42,170 nucleotides of DNA, taken from NCBI GenBank assembly GCA_900555925.1, contig USMU01000006.1, positions 1-42,170 of the forward strand, written 5' to 3'. Position numbers and translations under genes: made by a program. Of this stretch, positions 19,801-27,751 are shown piece by piece; positions within the stretch are counted from its first letter, which is position 1, and each line of letters begins with the position of its first letter. Below the pieces are notes generated by a model that saw only the letters and a list, made by a program, of their open reading frames with translations, was not told the DNA's origin and did no database searches. The stretch is from an uncultured Clostridium sp. Lineage in GTDB: Bacteria; Bacillota; Clostridia; Christensenellales; Borkfalkiaceae.

Positions 19801-19984
19801 CATGAAGTATCAGCTCTATGCCTTTGCGAACAGCGCGGTGCTGAACATTACGACGACGCCCGTAGTTCCCAGCTGGGAGAAGGCGCTTCGCGGCGTAATC
19901 GGAACGACGATAGTGCTTTCTGCAGGATTTGCGACGCTTTGGGCAGTGAGCCTCGTACTCGGTAAAAAGAAGGAGGAAGAATAA
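16862..19984 (+). CDS. Circularly permuted, membrane-anchored GH3 glycosidase (beta-glucosidase type)
   Basis: A 1040-residue GH3 enzyme with domains in rotated order. An N-terminal hydrophobic segment (11-31) is followed by the GH3 C-terminal alpha/beta domain (about 70-330; VIMKNENGVLPLK, VLLNTSCTIEI), a fibronectin-III-like domain (about 419-525), and only then the GH3 TIM barrel (about 675-960; DGPTGFN, YLSEDPMLTNVLG, KHIGFNDQE, NEQKFRETDLRGFQGAVEEG). The catalytic nucleophile should be D918 in GLISTDMM, where classical enzymes have S/T-D-W. A second hydrophobic helix (about 1012-1034) and KKKEEE end the protein. It is therefore probably held in the membrane with the catalytic part outside. 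AGGAGG serves the ATG. Substrate is a beta-glucoside or related glycoside by family; specificity is not readable. It probably trims glycosides for the uptake system encoded downstream. Confidence 0.88.
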   Translation: MKKGNKLTSVWRGLTAVSASLLALSTLGYGIADTWRSNVDAAFGTQSFITNTDDVKYTSTYKTGDEMMNAAKAFAVREGAEGTVIMKNENGVLPLKKGTVALFGGAAYRPYMTAAGNTDQVKLEKALTDAGFTIDSTMKSIYEQLLTHEEYVPNTRAGDYTDFPIREANADKFTTDGGAATTWREQVQADTAIVVFSRPGGEGTTYKPGSAQDAFGKPTGKNPLALSDDELSVVKAAKEACDKVVVLLNTSCTIEIGALKSGEYAVDGIAYIGIPNDYQFTGIVQALSGEVNPTGALADTYATDSTSSPAMMNFGGGYYSDFETVSDFDDTRWPGVEINNETVGSFGGKASYSGGFYIVEAEGIYTGYNYYESRYYDCIVNPSSNASSAKGSTQDSSAWSYDKEVSYTFGYGLSYLPYEQKLTGVTVEDRVGGNVTATIEITNNGDKSGMFLAQLYVQTPYTAYDKANKVEKSAIQFLNSGKVEVGAHETETVTVTIPTKYLASYDYTTAKTYILDGGTYYFATGNGAHDALNNILAAQNHTKGLTDVNGEATTGNKECVATWKNGDESATDTSTFAVSDSGGKITNVADNADLNYYLPGTVTYLSRTDWDATYPVNYNTFKNGGGVTLADSPKKDEWLKELRNQQHVLATDNPVENVDGIPSVTFQDIGYEQQINIEDEFWDQLVNAISLDQAVGAVAHGGSQSDTLDNIENPVVKQNDGPTGFNGKALSTNNGEPGSDPYYVDPESEAGKFKANVNSQTLLGSSFNPELALEWGRILGNTGLWIKNYQIWGGGLNYHRSPYNGRNTEYLSEDPMLTNVLGTELIKGTNEFGIINGPKHIGFNDQEYDRSGICVYMNEQKFRETDLRGFQGAVEEGGALGLMVAFNRIGAINASHHVGMLKNLVRGEWGFKGLISTDMMNNKYYFNPEGCIMATVTQMADFAGDNSTLGGAGGTDATWTYLSVDNVKNDAELVDAARECMKYQLYAFANSAVLNITTTPVVPSWEKALRGVIGTTIVLSAGFATLWAVSLVLGKKKEEE

Positions 19985-19986
19985 TC

Positions 19987-20478
19987 ATGAACGCGATTAA
20001 AAAACAAAAACTCGGAACGTGGCTGACACTCGTCGTCATAATCCTCGGTATCGTAAGCGTAATTATCTACTCCGTAAACGGCAGTGTAGAGGGTTACTTC
20101 AAAGGAACGAACCAATCTTCGGTCGTAATCATGTCGGTTTTAGCGATTGTTTTCGCCGTAATATCCATTATTCTCGCGCAGTTTTCTGCAAACGGCGCGG
20201 CGGGGAAAATCCTTTCCGCGATTACCGATATTCTGCGCATAGCGGCGGCGGTGCTTCTCATCGCTTCGCTCATGGGCTTTGTTTCCACGAGAGTAGAGGG
20301 GCTCGGTTATATTTTCGGCTCCGATGAAAACGTGCTCGACGAAATTCAGACGGAGGAAAATATGCGCTCCGCCTATACGGCAATCGCGGGCTTCGCATTC
20401 TATGCGGTAACTTGGCTGGTCGCGCTCGTCGCATGCTTCTGTGGAATGACCAAAGCGGCAAAAAAGACGAACGCATGA
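19987..20478 (+). CDS. Small four-helix membrane protein, partner of the GH3 enzyme
   Basis: A 163-residue protein with four clear hydrophobic segments (about 12-29, 45-65, 78-98 and 132-152) and a short acidic loop (DENVLDEIQTEENMR) between the third and fourth. No enzyme motif is recognised. The ATG is two bases after the GH3 stop, and its ribosome site (AAGGAGGAAG) lies in the last codons of the GH3 gene, so the two proteins are made together. It could assist membrane insertion or anchoring of the GH3 enzyme; this is inference from position only. A perfect hairpin follows. Confidence 0.7.
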   Translation: MNAIKKQKLGTWLTLVVIILGIVSVIIYSVNGSVEGYFKGTNQSSVVIMSVLAIVFAVISIILAQFSANGAAGKILSAITDILRIAAAVLLIASLMGFVSTRVEGLGYIFGSDENVLDEIQTEENMRSAYTAIAGFAFYAVTWLVALVACFCGMTKAAKKTNA

Positions 20479-20500
20479 CGAAGTAGAAACTTTTCTGCGG

Positions 20501-20536
20501 CCTTTTCCGCCGAAGTCGACTGTTCGGCGGAAAAGG
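20501..20536 (+). terminator. Perfect 14-bp hairpin after the membrane protein gene
   Basis: CCTTTTCCGCCGAA and TTCGGCGGAAAAGG pair fully around an eight-base loop. No T tract follows, so it may act as a weak terminator or as an mRNA end protector. Confidence 0.55.
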
Positions 20537-20558
20537 AGCAAAGCGTTCCGCAATCTGA

Positions 20559-20600
20559 GAAAAGGAGAGGCGGCAGAGTATACGGCGACCTCTCCTTTTC
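20559..20600 (+). terminator. Second hairpin upstream of the GH78 gene
   Basis: GAAAAGGAGAGG (20559-20570) pairs with CCTCTCCTTTTC (20589-20600), loop 18 bases. It ends 26 bases before the GH78 start. Confidence 0.5.
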
Positions 20601-20626
20601 ATAAGAGCGGGCGAGGAGGACGAGAG

Positions 20627-23194
20627 ATGTTGAAAATAGTGAAATTCACCTGTGAAAATCTTTCTGAGGGGTGTGTGACGGATGAATCGAATCCCCGTTT
20701 TTCCTTTTCGCTTTCAAGCGACGGGCAAGGGGGGCGCTTAAAGCGCGCGACTTTGAAAATCAACGGCGAAAGGATAGATGCGACGGAGCAAATCGGCATC
20801 CGCTATAAAGGCGCGCCGCTGAAAGCGTTCACGAAATACACGGCGACGCTGGAAGCGGAATCTGATAACGGAGACCGCGCAGACGCCTCGCTCGAATTTG
20901 AAACGGGCCGCATGGGTAATCCTTGGAAAGCGGAATGGATTACGGACGGCGGCTATCGCTTTACGGAGAAAAAGACGTCTCCCGTCCCGATGCTTTTCCG
21001 TAAGACGTTCTCTTTTGAAAAAGAGATTCGTTCCGCGAAAATTTACGCCACGGCAATCGGGATTTACGAGCTGGAATTAAACGGAAAAAAGGTCGGCAAG
21101 GACTATTTTTCTCCCGGGTTTACCTCCTATAAATCCCATTTGCAATATCAGACATACGACGTAACGGAGCAGATAAAAAAGGATAACACGCTGACGGCGA
21201 CGGTCGCGGGCGGCTGGGCGGTAGGGGCGTTCGTAATGAGTCGCAAAAACCGAATCACGGCGCCCCGACAGGCATTTTTGGCGGAGCTTCGCGTCGTCTG
21301 TGCGGACGGAACGGAAGCGGTGCTCGGAACGGACGAAACGTGGCAGGTGACGCGGGAAGGGCCTTTGCGCTTCGCGGAATTTTACGACGGGGAAATTTTC
21401 GACGCGACGGTTTCCCCCGAAAAAATTTCTTGGACGAACGCCTCCGCCGAGCGTTTGAAAATCCGCCCCGCCTTGGAAGCCTCCTATGGGGCTCCCGTCC
21501 GCGCCCGCGAAACCTTCCGCCCCGTATCCGTCACCCGCGCAAAGAGCGGCGAACTCATCTACGATTTCGGACAGAACTTTGCGGGCGTGGTAAAAATCAG
21601 GGTAAAGGGGAAGAAGGGACAGAAAATTACGGTTCGCCACGCGGAAATTCTGACCTCGGAAGGAGAACTTCATACGGCGTTTCTGCGTTCTGCGAAATGC
21701 AGGCTCGTCTATATCTGCCGCGACGGCGAGCAGGAATATTCTCCCCGCATGACCTATATGGGTTTTCGTTACGCGGGCGTGACGGGCGTTTCGGAGGAGA
21801 ATATCGAGCTTAGCGCGACCGCGCTGTATTCGGAAATTCCCGAAACGGGTGCGTTTGAATGTTCGGACGAACGAATCAACCGCCTGCAAAAAAATATCGT
21901 ATGGAGCGGGAAATCCAATTTCGTGGATATTCCCACGGACTGTCCCCAGCGCGACGAGCGCATGGGCTGGACGGGCGACATCGCGGTATTTGCGCCGACG
22001 GCGTGCTATAATTTCGGCATGGAAAGATTCTTGAACAAATGGTTGAAAGACGTGAAGTCGGAGCAGACGAAGGGCGGAGGAATCCCCAATACCGTCCCGT
22101 CACAGGGTTACGGTTTTCCCGAGACCATGCCGAAAAAAGCGGTGGCATTCTGGGGCGACGCGTGCGTGTTCGTGCCGTGGGCGGAGTACATGGCTTACGG
22201 AGATAAAGACATTCTCAAAGAAATGTATCCCGTCATGAAAAAATACGTCAAGGCGTGCCTGTTTTGGGCGGGACTCTTTTCTTTCGGAAAAAACAAATAT
22301 ATTTGGAACGATATCCCCGCGATGCAGTTCGGGGATTGGGTAGCGCCCGACGTCCCGAAGATGTCGGAATGGCAGGCGCGCTGTAAATGGACGGGAACGG
22401 CGGCGTTGGCGCGTTCGACGCGGCTGCTTTCCGAAATCGCGTCGATTTTGGGCAACGGGACGGACGCGGCGAAGTATCGGACAATCAGCGAAAAGGTTTC
22501 CGACGCCTATTGCAGTATTTTGACGGACGGCGACGGAAAATTGAAGGAGGAATTTCAGACGGCTTACGTCCTGCCCCTGTACTTTAAGATGTTTCCCGAG
22601 TCCGTGCGCCCCAAAGCGGCGAAAAATCTCGTCTCGCTGATAGAAAAGAACGGCTATCGGATCGGAACGGGATTTCCGGGCACTCCCTATATTCTGTTTG
22701 CGCTGAGCGATAACGGCTATGCCGACGTCGCGTATAAAATGCTGGAAAACACGGAATGTCCCTCGTGGCTGTACGAGGTGGAAGCGGGCGCAACGACGGT
22801 ATGGGAGCGCTGGGACGGACTCGATAAAGACGGGACGTGTCCGATCGGCGACGACGGCACGGGCGGAATGATTTCTTATAATCATTATGCGTTCGGCGCC
22901 GTAGGCGATTTCCTGTACCGCCGCGTGGCAGGCATCGAAGCGACGGAGGGCGGCTATAAAAAATTTCGGATCGCGCCGCTCGTGGGCGGCGGATTGACGT
23001 TTGCATCGGGCAGCGTGGAAACGCCTTACGGAAGGATAACTTCCGCGTGGAGGCTCGCGGACGGGGAATTTCATATCGAAGCGGAGGTTCCTTTCGGAAC
23101 GGAGTGCACCTTGAAAATGCCTTCGGGCGCGGAACGAGTGCTGGAAAGCGGCCGCTATGCGTTTTCGGAAAGCTATGGCGGCGGGGCGAAATGA
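20627..23194 (+). CDS. GH78 alpha-L-rhamnosidase
   Basis: An 855-residue enzyme releasing L-rhamnose from glycosides. N-terminal beta domains (about 1-110, 110-290 and 290-400; the sugar-binding-like GFTSYKSHLQYQTYDVTEQI and LIYDFGQNFAGVVKIRVKG) precede an (alpha/alpha)6 barrel from about residue 420 and a C-terminal beta domain. The GH78 signature TDCPQRDERMGWTGD is complete, with D438, E444 (candidate general acid) and D451. E727 in VWERWDG is the likely general base by comparison with structurally studied GH78 enzymes. There is no signal peptide, so it is cytosolic and acts on imported rhamnosides. The ATG is preceded by GGACGAGAG, a modest ribosome site. It is encoded nine bases before the symporter gene, and the two form a unit with the GH3 and GH2 genes downstream. 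Confidence 0.92.
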   Translation: MLKIVKFTCENLSEGCVTDESNPRFSFSLSSDGQGGRLKRATLKINGERIDATEQIGIRYKGAPLKAFTKYTATLEAESDNGDRADASLEFETGRMGNPWKAEWITDGGYRFTEKKTSPVPMLFRKTFSFEKEIRSAKIYATAIGIYELELNGKKVGKDYFSPGFTSYKSHLQYQTYDVTEQIKKDNTLTATVAGGWAVGAFVMSRKNRITAPRQAFLAELRVVCADGTEAVLGTDETWQVTREGPLRFAEFYDGEIFDATVSPEKISWTNASAERLKIRPALEASYGAPVRARETFRPVSVTRAKSGELIYDFGQNFAGVVKIRVKGKKGQKITVRHAEILTSEGELHTAFLRSAKCRLVYICRDGEQEYSPRMTYMGFRYAGVTGVSEENIELSATALYSEIPETGAFECSDERINRLQKNIVWSGKSNFVDIPTDCPQRDERMGWTGDIAVFAPTACYNFGMERFLNKWLKDVKSEQTKGGGIPNTVPSQGYGFPETMPKKAVAFWGDACVFVPWAEYMAYGDKDILKEMYPVMKKYVKACLFWAGLFSFGKNKYIWNDIPAMQFGDWVAPDVPKMSEWQARCKWTGTAALARSTRLLSEIASILGNGTDAAKYRTISEKVSDAYCSILTDGDGKLKEEFQTAYVLPLYFKMFPESVRPKAAKNLVSLIEKNGYRIGTGFPGTPYILFALSDNGYADVAYKMLENTECPSWLYEVEAGATTVWERWDGLDKDGTCPIGDDGTGGMISYNHYAFGAVGDFLYRRVAGIEATEGGYKKFRIAPLVGGGLTFASGSVETPYGRITSAWRLADGEFHIEAEVPFGTECTLKMPSGAERVLESGRYAFSESYGGGAK

Positions 23195-23203
23195 GGTAAG
23201 TAA

Positions 23204-24922
23204 ATGAATCATCAAACGACAAAAAAGAGCTTTTTCTCCAATCCCGTGCTCCGCACGCGGATTACGTCGGCGAACGTGAAGCCGAAGGAGATGTTTCTCG
23301 GATACTTTGTGGGGCCGTTCTGCGCGTTGATATCCAATGCGATTTTCGGCTCCTTCCTGAACCGTTATTATACGGACGTCATCGGCATCACCCGTCCCGA
23401 ATACGGCGCATTTTCGGCGCTGTATCCGATGATTTCGGTCATCTTCGTCGTCCTCGGCAATCTTTTGGTCGGCCAGCTCATCGAGCGGACGAGAACGAGT
23501 CAAGGCAAAGCGCGGCCGTGGCTCCTGCTTTCGGCCCTGCTGGTGCCCGCCGCCATCTGCCTTTTGTTTCTGGTGCCCGTGGGCTCGTCCCCGACGGCGC
23601 AGATGGCTTGGATAGCCGTTTCGTACAATCTCTATTATGCGGTCGCGTATCCCTTCTTTTATACGGCGCACAGCTCTCTTGTAGGGCTGTCCACGCGCAA
23701 TTCCAAGCATAGGGGCCTGCTTGCCACCTTCTCCAACGCTTCCGGCGTGGCGGCGGTCGGTATCGGCGCGAGTATTCTCGTCCCGCTCCTGTTGCAGTCC
23801 CTGCTGTTCGTGGAAGGCGCGGGCGGCGGAATCGATACGGCGGCGAGCTATAATAATTGGCGCATCGTGATGATCGTGCTCGTCGTTCTCACGTTTTTCG
23901 CCATTCTCATCGAATATTTCTTTACGAGAGAACGCATCACCGAAGAGAACATGAAGCTGAATATCAAGGAAGAAAAGATTCCCATGTTGAAACAGCTCAA
24001 AGCGGTGGTCAACGAGAAATATTGGTGGTTTATCATTCTGTATTTTCTTTTGTTCCAGTTCAGCGGCCTTTTGAAGAACAGCTCCATGACCTTTTATTGC
24101 AAGTGGATGCTGCAACCCGTCAGTTTGGGCGGAATGCAGCTCGACCCCATGTTTCTCCTGGGGCTGGTAGGCGGAATCCCCACGGCAATCGGAATGGTGG
24201 TGGCATGGCCGATTGCGGCAAAGCTGGGTAAAAAGAACGCGGTCGTCGGCGGGCTCGTCATTTCCGTTTTGGGCGGTCTCGTCAGCTTTATCGACGTACA
24301 TAATCTGTATATCGTCTGCGCGGGGGTGGTTCTGAAAGGTATCGGCTCCATACCCGCCATGTACGTCACGCTCGCTCTCCTGTCCGACGTGCTCGACCAT
24401 TTGGAGGCGAAAAACGGTTTCAGGAGCGACGGTTTTACCATGTCGGTATACGGCGCCATCATGGTCGGCCTTTCGGGGCTCGGAAACGGAATTCTGAACG
24501 CGCTTCTCTCCGCAAACGGATATAATGCGGAGCTCGCCTCCCAACCCAAAGGAGTGGAAACGGCGCTCGTCGTTTGCTACTTGGCCATGGAGCTCATCTG
24601 CTATGCCGTCATCGCGGTGTTGCTCTGTTTCCTGACGGTAGAAAAGCACATTGACGAGGACCATAAAATTATCCTCGAACATCAGCGGCAGGCGGTGCTT
24701 GCCGCGGGCGGGGAATGGATAGAGCCCGCCGAGCGTTTGAGAATGGAACAGGAAGAGGCGGATCGTTTGGCCGACGAAGCGCGCCGCGCGGAACTCAAAG
24801 CGTGGTGCGAGAAGAAAGGGAAATCCTTTGAAGAGGAAGAAGGCAAATACGAAGCCGCACAGGAAGCGAAGCGCCGCCGCGCGGAGGAACGCGCCGCGGC
24901 GAAAGCGGCGAAGAAAAAGTAA
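23204..24922 (+). CDS. GPH-family (MFS) sugar:cation symporter with charged C-terminal tail
   Basis: A 572-residue transporter. Residues about 30-490 hold twelve membrane helices of the glycoside-pentoside-hexuronide:cation symporter family. Typical signs are the early 'GYFVGPFCALISNAIFGSFLNRYYTDVIG' type helix pair and the cytoplasmic 'RTRTSQGKARPWLL' motif (R-T-x-x-G-K-x-R-P-W). It would import a glycoside, probably a rhamnoside or glucoside, with sodium or protons. The last about 75 residues are an unusual, highly charged helix rich in E, R, K and A (RLADEARRAELKAWCEKK ... RRRAEERAAAKAAKKK), absent from classical members, possibly a cytosolic coiled coil. GAGGTAAG precedes the ATG nine bases after the GH78 stop. 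Confidence 0.88.
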   Translation: MNHQTTKKSFFSNPVLRTRITSANVKPKEMFLGYFVGPFCALISNAIFGSFLNRYYTDVIGITRPEYGAFSALYPMISVIFVVLGNLLVGQLIERTRTSQGKARPWLLLSALLVPAAICLLFLVPVGSSPTAQMAWIAVSYNLYYAVAYPFFYTAHSSLVGLSTRNSKHRGLLATFSNASGVAAVGIGASILVPLLLQSLLFVEGAGGGIDTAASYNNWRIVMIVLVVLTFFAILIEYFFTRERITEENMKLNIKEEKIPMLKQLKAVVNEKYWWFIILYFLLFQFSGLLKNSSMTFYCKWMLQPVSLGGMQLDPMFLLGLVGGIPTAIGMVVAWPIAAKLGKKNAVVGGLVISVLGGLVSFIDVHNLYIVCAGVVLKGIGSIPAMYVTLALLSDVLDHLEAKNGFRSDGFTMSVYGAIMVGLSGLGNGILNALLSANGYNAELASQPKGVETALVVCYLAMELICYAVIAVLLCFLTVEKHIDEDHKIILEHQRQAVLAAGGEWIEPAERLRMEQEEADRLADEARRAELKAWCEKKGKSFEEEEGKYEAAQEAKRRRAEERAAAKAAKKK

Positions 24923-25126
24923 GACGGTCATAAGGTTGTCGGTTCGCCGAAGCGGCGAAGGCGGTCGGGGAGGAATAAGGCTTTCGAGTTTCCGTACCGG
25001 CAAAACAATCAAAAAAATAATTGCGTTCGGGTTCCCGTGGTAAAATCCCGATACCGAGCGCGAGACACTCAGGCGGCGCCGCGTAAAACAGCGGCGTCGC
25101 CCGAATGTGCAAAGAGGGGCGGCAAT

Positions 25127-27751
25127 ATGGACAAAGAAAAAATTATCTCGCAGATGACGCTTGAAGAAAAAGCGGAAATGCTTACGGGCAAAGACTTTTG
25201 GTCGACGAAGGATTTCCCGAATTTCGGAATCAGGAGCCTGTTTCTTTCCGACGGCCCGCACGGGCTGAGAAAGCAGGCCGCCGCGAGCGACCATTTAGGA
25301 CTGAATGCGTCCATTCCCGCGACGTGTTTTCCCACGGCTTCGGTCATGGCATGTTCTTGGGACGAGGAGTTGGGCGAACGAATCGGCGAAGCGCTGGGCG
25401 AGGAAGCGGCTGCGCTGAACGTAGACGTGTTGTTGGGACCGGGGCTGAATATCAAGAGAAATCCTCTCTGCGGAAGGAATTTCGAGTATTTTTCGGAAGA
25501 TCCGTACTTGGCGGGAAAGATGGCGGCGGCTTACGTGCGCGGAATCCAGAGTAAAGGGGTTGCGGCGTGCGTGAAGCATTTTGCGGCGAATAACCGCGAG
25601 TATCGCCGCATGACGAGCGATTCGGTCATAGACGAACGCACGCTTCGGGAAATTTATCTTCGCGGCTTTGAAATAGCGGTGAAGGAAGGTGGAGCGAAAT
25701 GCGTAATGTCTGCTTATAATAAGGTGAACGGCGAATTTGCGAATGAGAACCCGCATCTTCTGAAAGAGATTTTGCGGGAAGACTGGGGCTTTGACGGAGT
25801 GGTGGTGACGGATTGGGGCGGCTGTAACGACCGTGTAGACGGCTTGAAATGCGGCAACGAGCTGGAAATGCCCGCTTGTAAATATGCAGTCGAGGACGTA
25901 ATAACGGCGGTCGAGGAAGGCCGTATAGAGGAAAGTCTTTTAGAGGAAAGCATACGTCGCCTTTTGGAGCTTTCGGAATTTACTGCTCGAAAGCAAGTCA
26001 AGGCATACGATGAAAGGGCCCATCACGCTCTTGCGCGGGAAGCGGCGGAAAAGAGCGCCGTTCTTCTCGAAAACGACGGTATACTTCCGTTGAAAGCGGG
26101 GACGCGCGTGGCGCTGGTCGGAGATTTTGCCTTTCTGCCGCGGTATCAGGGGGCGGGATCTTCGGTGGTAAATCCTACCTTTTTGTCGACGGCGGAAAAG
26201 GTATTTGCTTCTCTCCATCCGTCTCTTTCGTCGCCTGTGTCGAAGCCCGTATCGGACTCGTCTGCCGAAATTCTTTCCTCTCCCGATTCTGTGTCGTCAT
26301 CCGATTCGGTATCACCTTCCGTTTCGATGTCGTCATCTGATTCGGCATTATCTTCCGTTTCGATGTCGTCATCCGATTCGGTATCACCTTCCGTTTCGAT
26401 GTCGTCATCCGATTCGGTATCATCTTCCGATTTGGTATCATCTTCCGATTTGGTATCTTCGTCCCTTTCGGCTGGTCCTTCCCTCTCCGCGACGCCGCTT
26501 TCTCCCGCCCCTTCTGTCCCTTTGTCCGTCGTTGGGTGCGAACGCGGCTTTCATCGTTTCGGAAAAAAGAGCAAGAAACTTTTCCGCCGTGCCTTGCAGG
26601 TTGCGGGGAAGGCAGAAGTTACCCTCTTTTTCGCGGGATTGGACGAATTTTCCGAAGCGGAGGGAATCGACCGTGCAGACATGAAGATTCCGCAAAATCA
26701 AATCGAGCTGTTCAGAGCGTTGGTCGCGGCAGGAAATAAAGTCGTCGTGCTTTTGCACTGCGGTTCGTCCGTGGAATTGGATTGGACGGAAGGCGCCGCG
26801 GCGGTCTTGTGGCTGGGGCTTTCGGGACAGGCGGGGGCGGAAGCGGCGTTTCGGCTTGTCACGGGAGAAGTGAATCCTTCGGGCAAACTTGCGGAGACTT
26901 GGTGGGGAAAGTACGAAGATTGTCCCACTTCCTCTCCCGATCTTTTTCCGGGCGGAGAAGATCGCGTTGAGTACAAAGAGGGACTGTTCGTGGGATATAG
27001 ATCCGGACGGAAAGCGAAATATCCCTTCGGATACGGTCTTTCGTACACGAAATTCGAGTACTCGAATTTGCGCATTTCGGACGGAAAAATTTTCTTCGTC
27101 GTAAAAAACGTCGGAAGCCTTGCGGGAAAAGAGATTGCGGGCATTTATTACGGCAAAAAAGACGGAAAGGTAAAACGCCCGAAACGCCAATTATTTGCGT
27201 TTATAAATGTATATCTTAAAGAGGGCGAGGAAAAAGAGGTCTCCGTGCCTTATGATATAAGGGATTTCTCCTATTACGACGTCGGCGCGGAAAAGTGGCT
27301 GACGGAGGCGGGAATCTACGATATTGAAGTGGGCGCTTCCTCAGAGGACATAAGGCTTTGCGGGCAATTATTCATGGAGGGAGTTACCCCTACGGAAAAG
27401 GCATGTATAAATGTAAGTTTTCCTTCGTGGAAGGAAGCGAAAAAACGGAAGGGAATGTCCATTCATGAAAACAGTACGGTAGGGGATCTCCGCTATGCAA
27501 AAGGTTGGGTTGGCAGAGCCTTTTCGGGCGGAATCCGATTCGCGGTTGTCTTTTGCAGGGCTTTCAGAATGCGCTCGAAGGCGAATACTTTGGTCATGGG
27601 CGTTTTGCATCAGCCCGTCCGAGGGCTTGCAAAATTCGGCGGAATGAACAGGCAGAAGATGGAAGGACTGCTTTTGATGTTCAACGGATATTTCTTTAAG
27701 GGAATAAAGCAATTTTTCAAAAAAGAAAAGGGCAGGGTAGAGGATAAATGA
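25127..27751 (+). CDS. GH3 glycosidase with Ser-rich low-complexity insert
   Basis: An 874-residue cytosolic GH3 enzyme in the classical order. The TIM barrel (about 1-290) has MTLEEKAEMLTG, LSDGPHGLR, FEYFSEDPYL and KHFAANNRE, with nucleophile D229 in VVVTDWGG. The alpha/beta domain (about 310-620) has LLENDGILPLK and a FnIII-like domain follows (about 640-750). A C-terminal extension ends with MEGLLLMFNGYFFKGIKQFF, a tail common in gut clostridial GH3 proteins. Between residues about 360 and 466, inside the alpha/beta domain, lies a Ser/Val/Asp insert encoded by an 18/36-bp minisatellite. ATG 25127 has AAGAGGGG seven bases upstream; the upstream in-frame ATG at 25037 would add a basic, non-family extension. 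The substrate is a beta-glucoside or alpha-L-arabinoside/xyloside by family; undetermined. The stop overlaps the GH2 start by four bases. Confidence 0.88.
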   Translation: MDKEKIISQMTLEEKAEMLTGKDFWSTKDFPNFGIRSLFLSDGPHGLRKQAAASDHLGLNASIPATCFPTASVMACSWDEELGERIGEALGEEAAALNVDVLLGPGLNIKRNPLCGRNFEYFSEDPYLAGKMAAAYVRGIQSKGVAACVKHFAANNREYRRMTSDSVIDERTLREIYLRGFEIAVKEGGAKCVMSAYNKVNGEFANENPHLLKEILREDWGFDGVVVTDWGGCNDRVDGLKCGNELEMPACKYAVEDVITAVEEGRIEESLLEESIRRLLELSEFTARKQVKAYDERAHHALAREAAEKSAVLLENDGILPLKAGTRVALVGDFAFLPRYQGAGSSVVNPTFLSTAEKVFASLHPSLSSPVSKPVSDSSAEILSSPDSVSSSDSVSPSVSMSSSDSALSSVSMSSSDSVSPSVSMSSSDSVSSSDLVSSSDLVSSSLSAGPSLSATPLSPAPSVPLSVVGCERGFHRFGKKSKKLFRRALQVAGKAEVTLFFAGLDEFSEAEGIDRADMKIPQNQIELFRALVAAGNKVVVLLHCGSSVELDWTEGAAAVLWLGLSGQAGAEAAFRLVTGEVNPSGKLAETWWGKYEDCPTSSPDLFPGGEDRVEYKEGLFVGYRSGRKAKYPFGYGLSYTKFEYSNLRISDGKIFFVVKNVGSLAGKEIAGIYYGKKDGKVKRPKRQLFAFINVYLKEGEEKEVSVPYDIRDFSYYDVGAEKWLTEAGIYDIEVGASSEDIRLCGQLFMEGVTPTEKACINVSFPSWKEAKKRKGMSIHENSTVGDLRYAKGWVGRAFSGGIRFAVVFCRAFRMRSKANTLVMGVLHQPVRGLAKFGGMNRQKMEGLLLMFNGYFFKGIKQFFKKEKGRVEDK
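26291..26470 (+). repeat. In-frame minisatellite, ten 18-bp units (partly as 36-bp higher-order units)
   Basis: Three 36-bp units (26309, 26345 and 26381) each combine a GTATCACCTTCCGTTTCG-type and an ATGTCGTCATCCGATTCG-type 18-mer. They are flanked by one 18-mer before and three after (26417, 26435, 26453). The two 18-mers at 26417 and 26435 are identical. The repeat keeps the reading frame and encodes V-S-P-S-V-S-M-S-S-S-D-S units. Confidence 0.92.

Noticed and set aside
25037..25126. Extended N terminus of the second GH3 enzyme
   Set aside because: The added residues are basic and unlike the family. The ribosome site fits ATG 25127.
22100..25294. Very long minus-strand reading frame (over 1000 codons)
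   Set aside because: It is antisense to the GH78, GPH and GH3 genes, whose products have clear family motifs. The antisense translation is low-complexity, Arg-rich and shows no domain. It results from GC-rich codon use on the plus strand.
26175..26441. Minus-strand repetitive protein (MIPNRM-TTSKRK repeats)
   Set aside because: It is the reverse reading of the in-frame minisatellite of the GH3 gene; no start signal.
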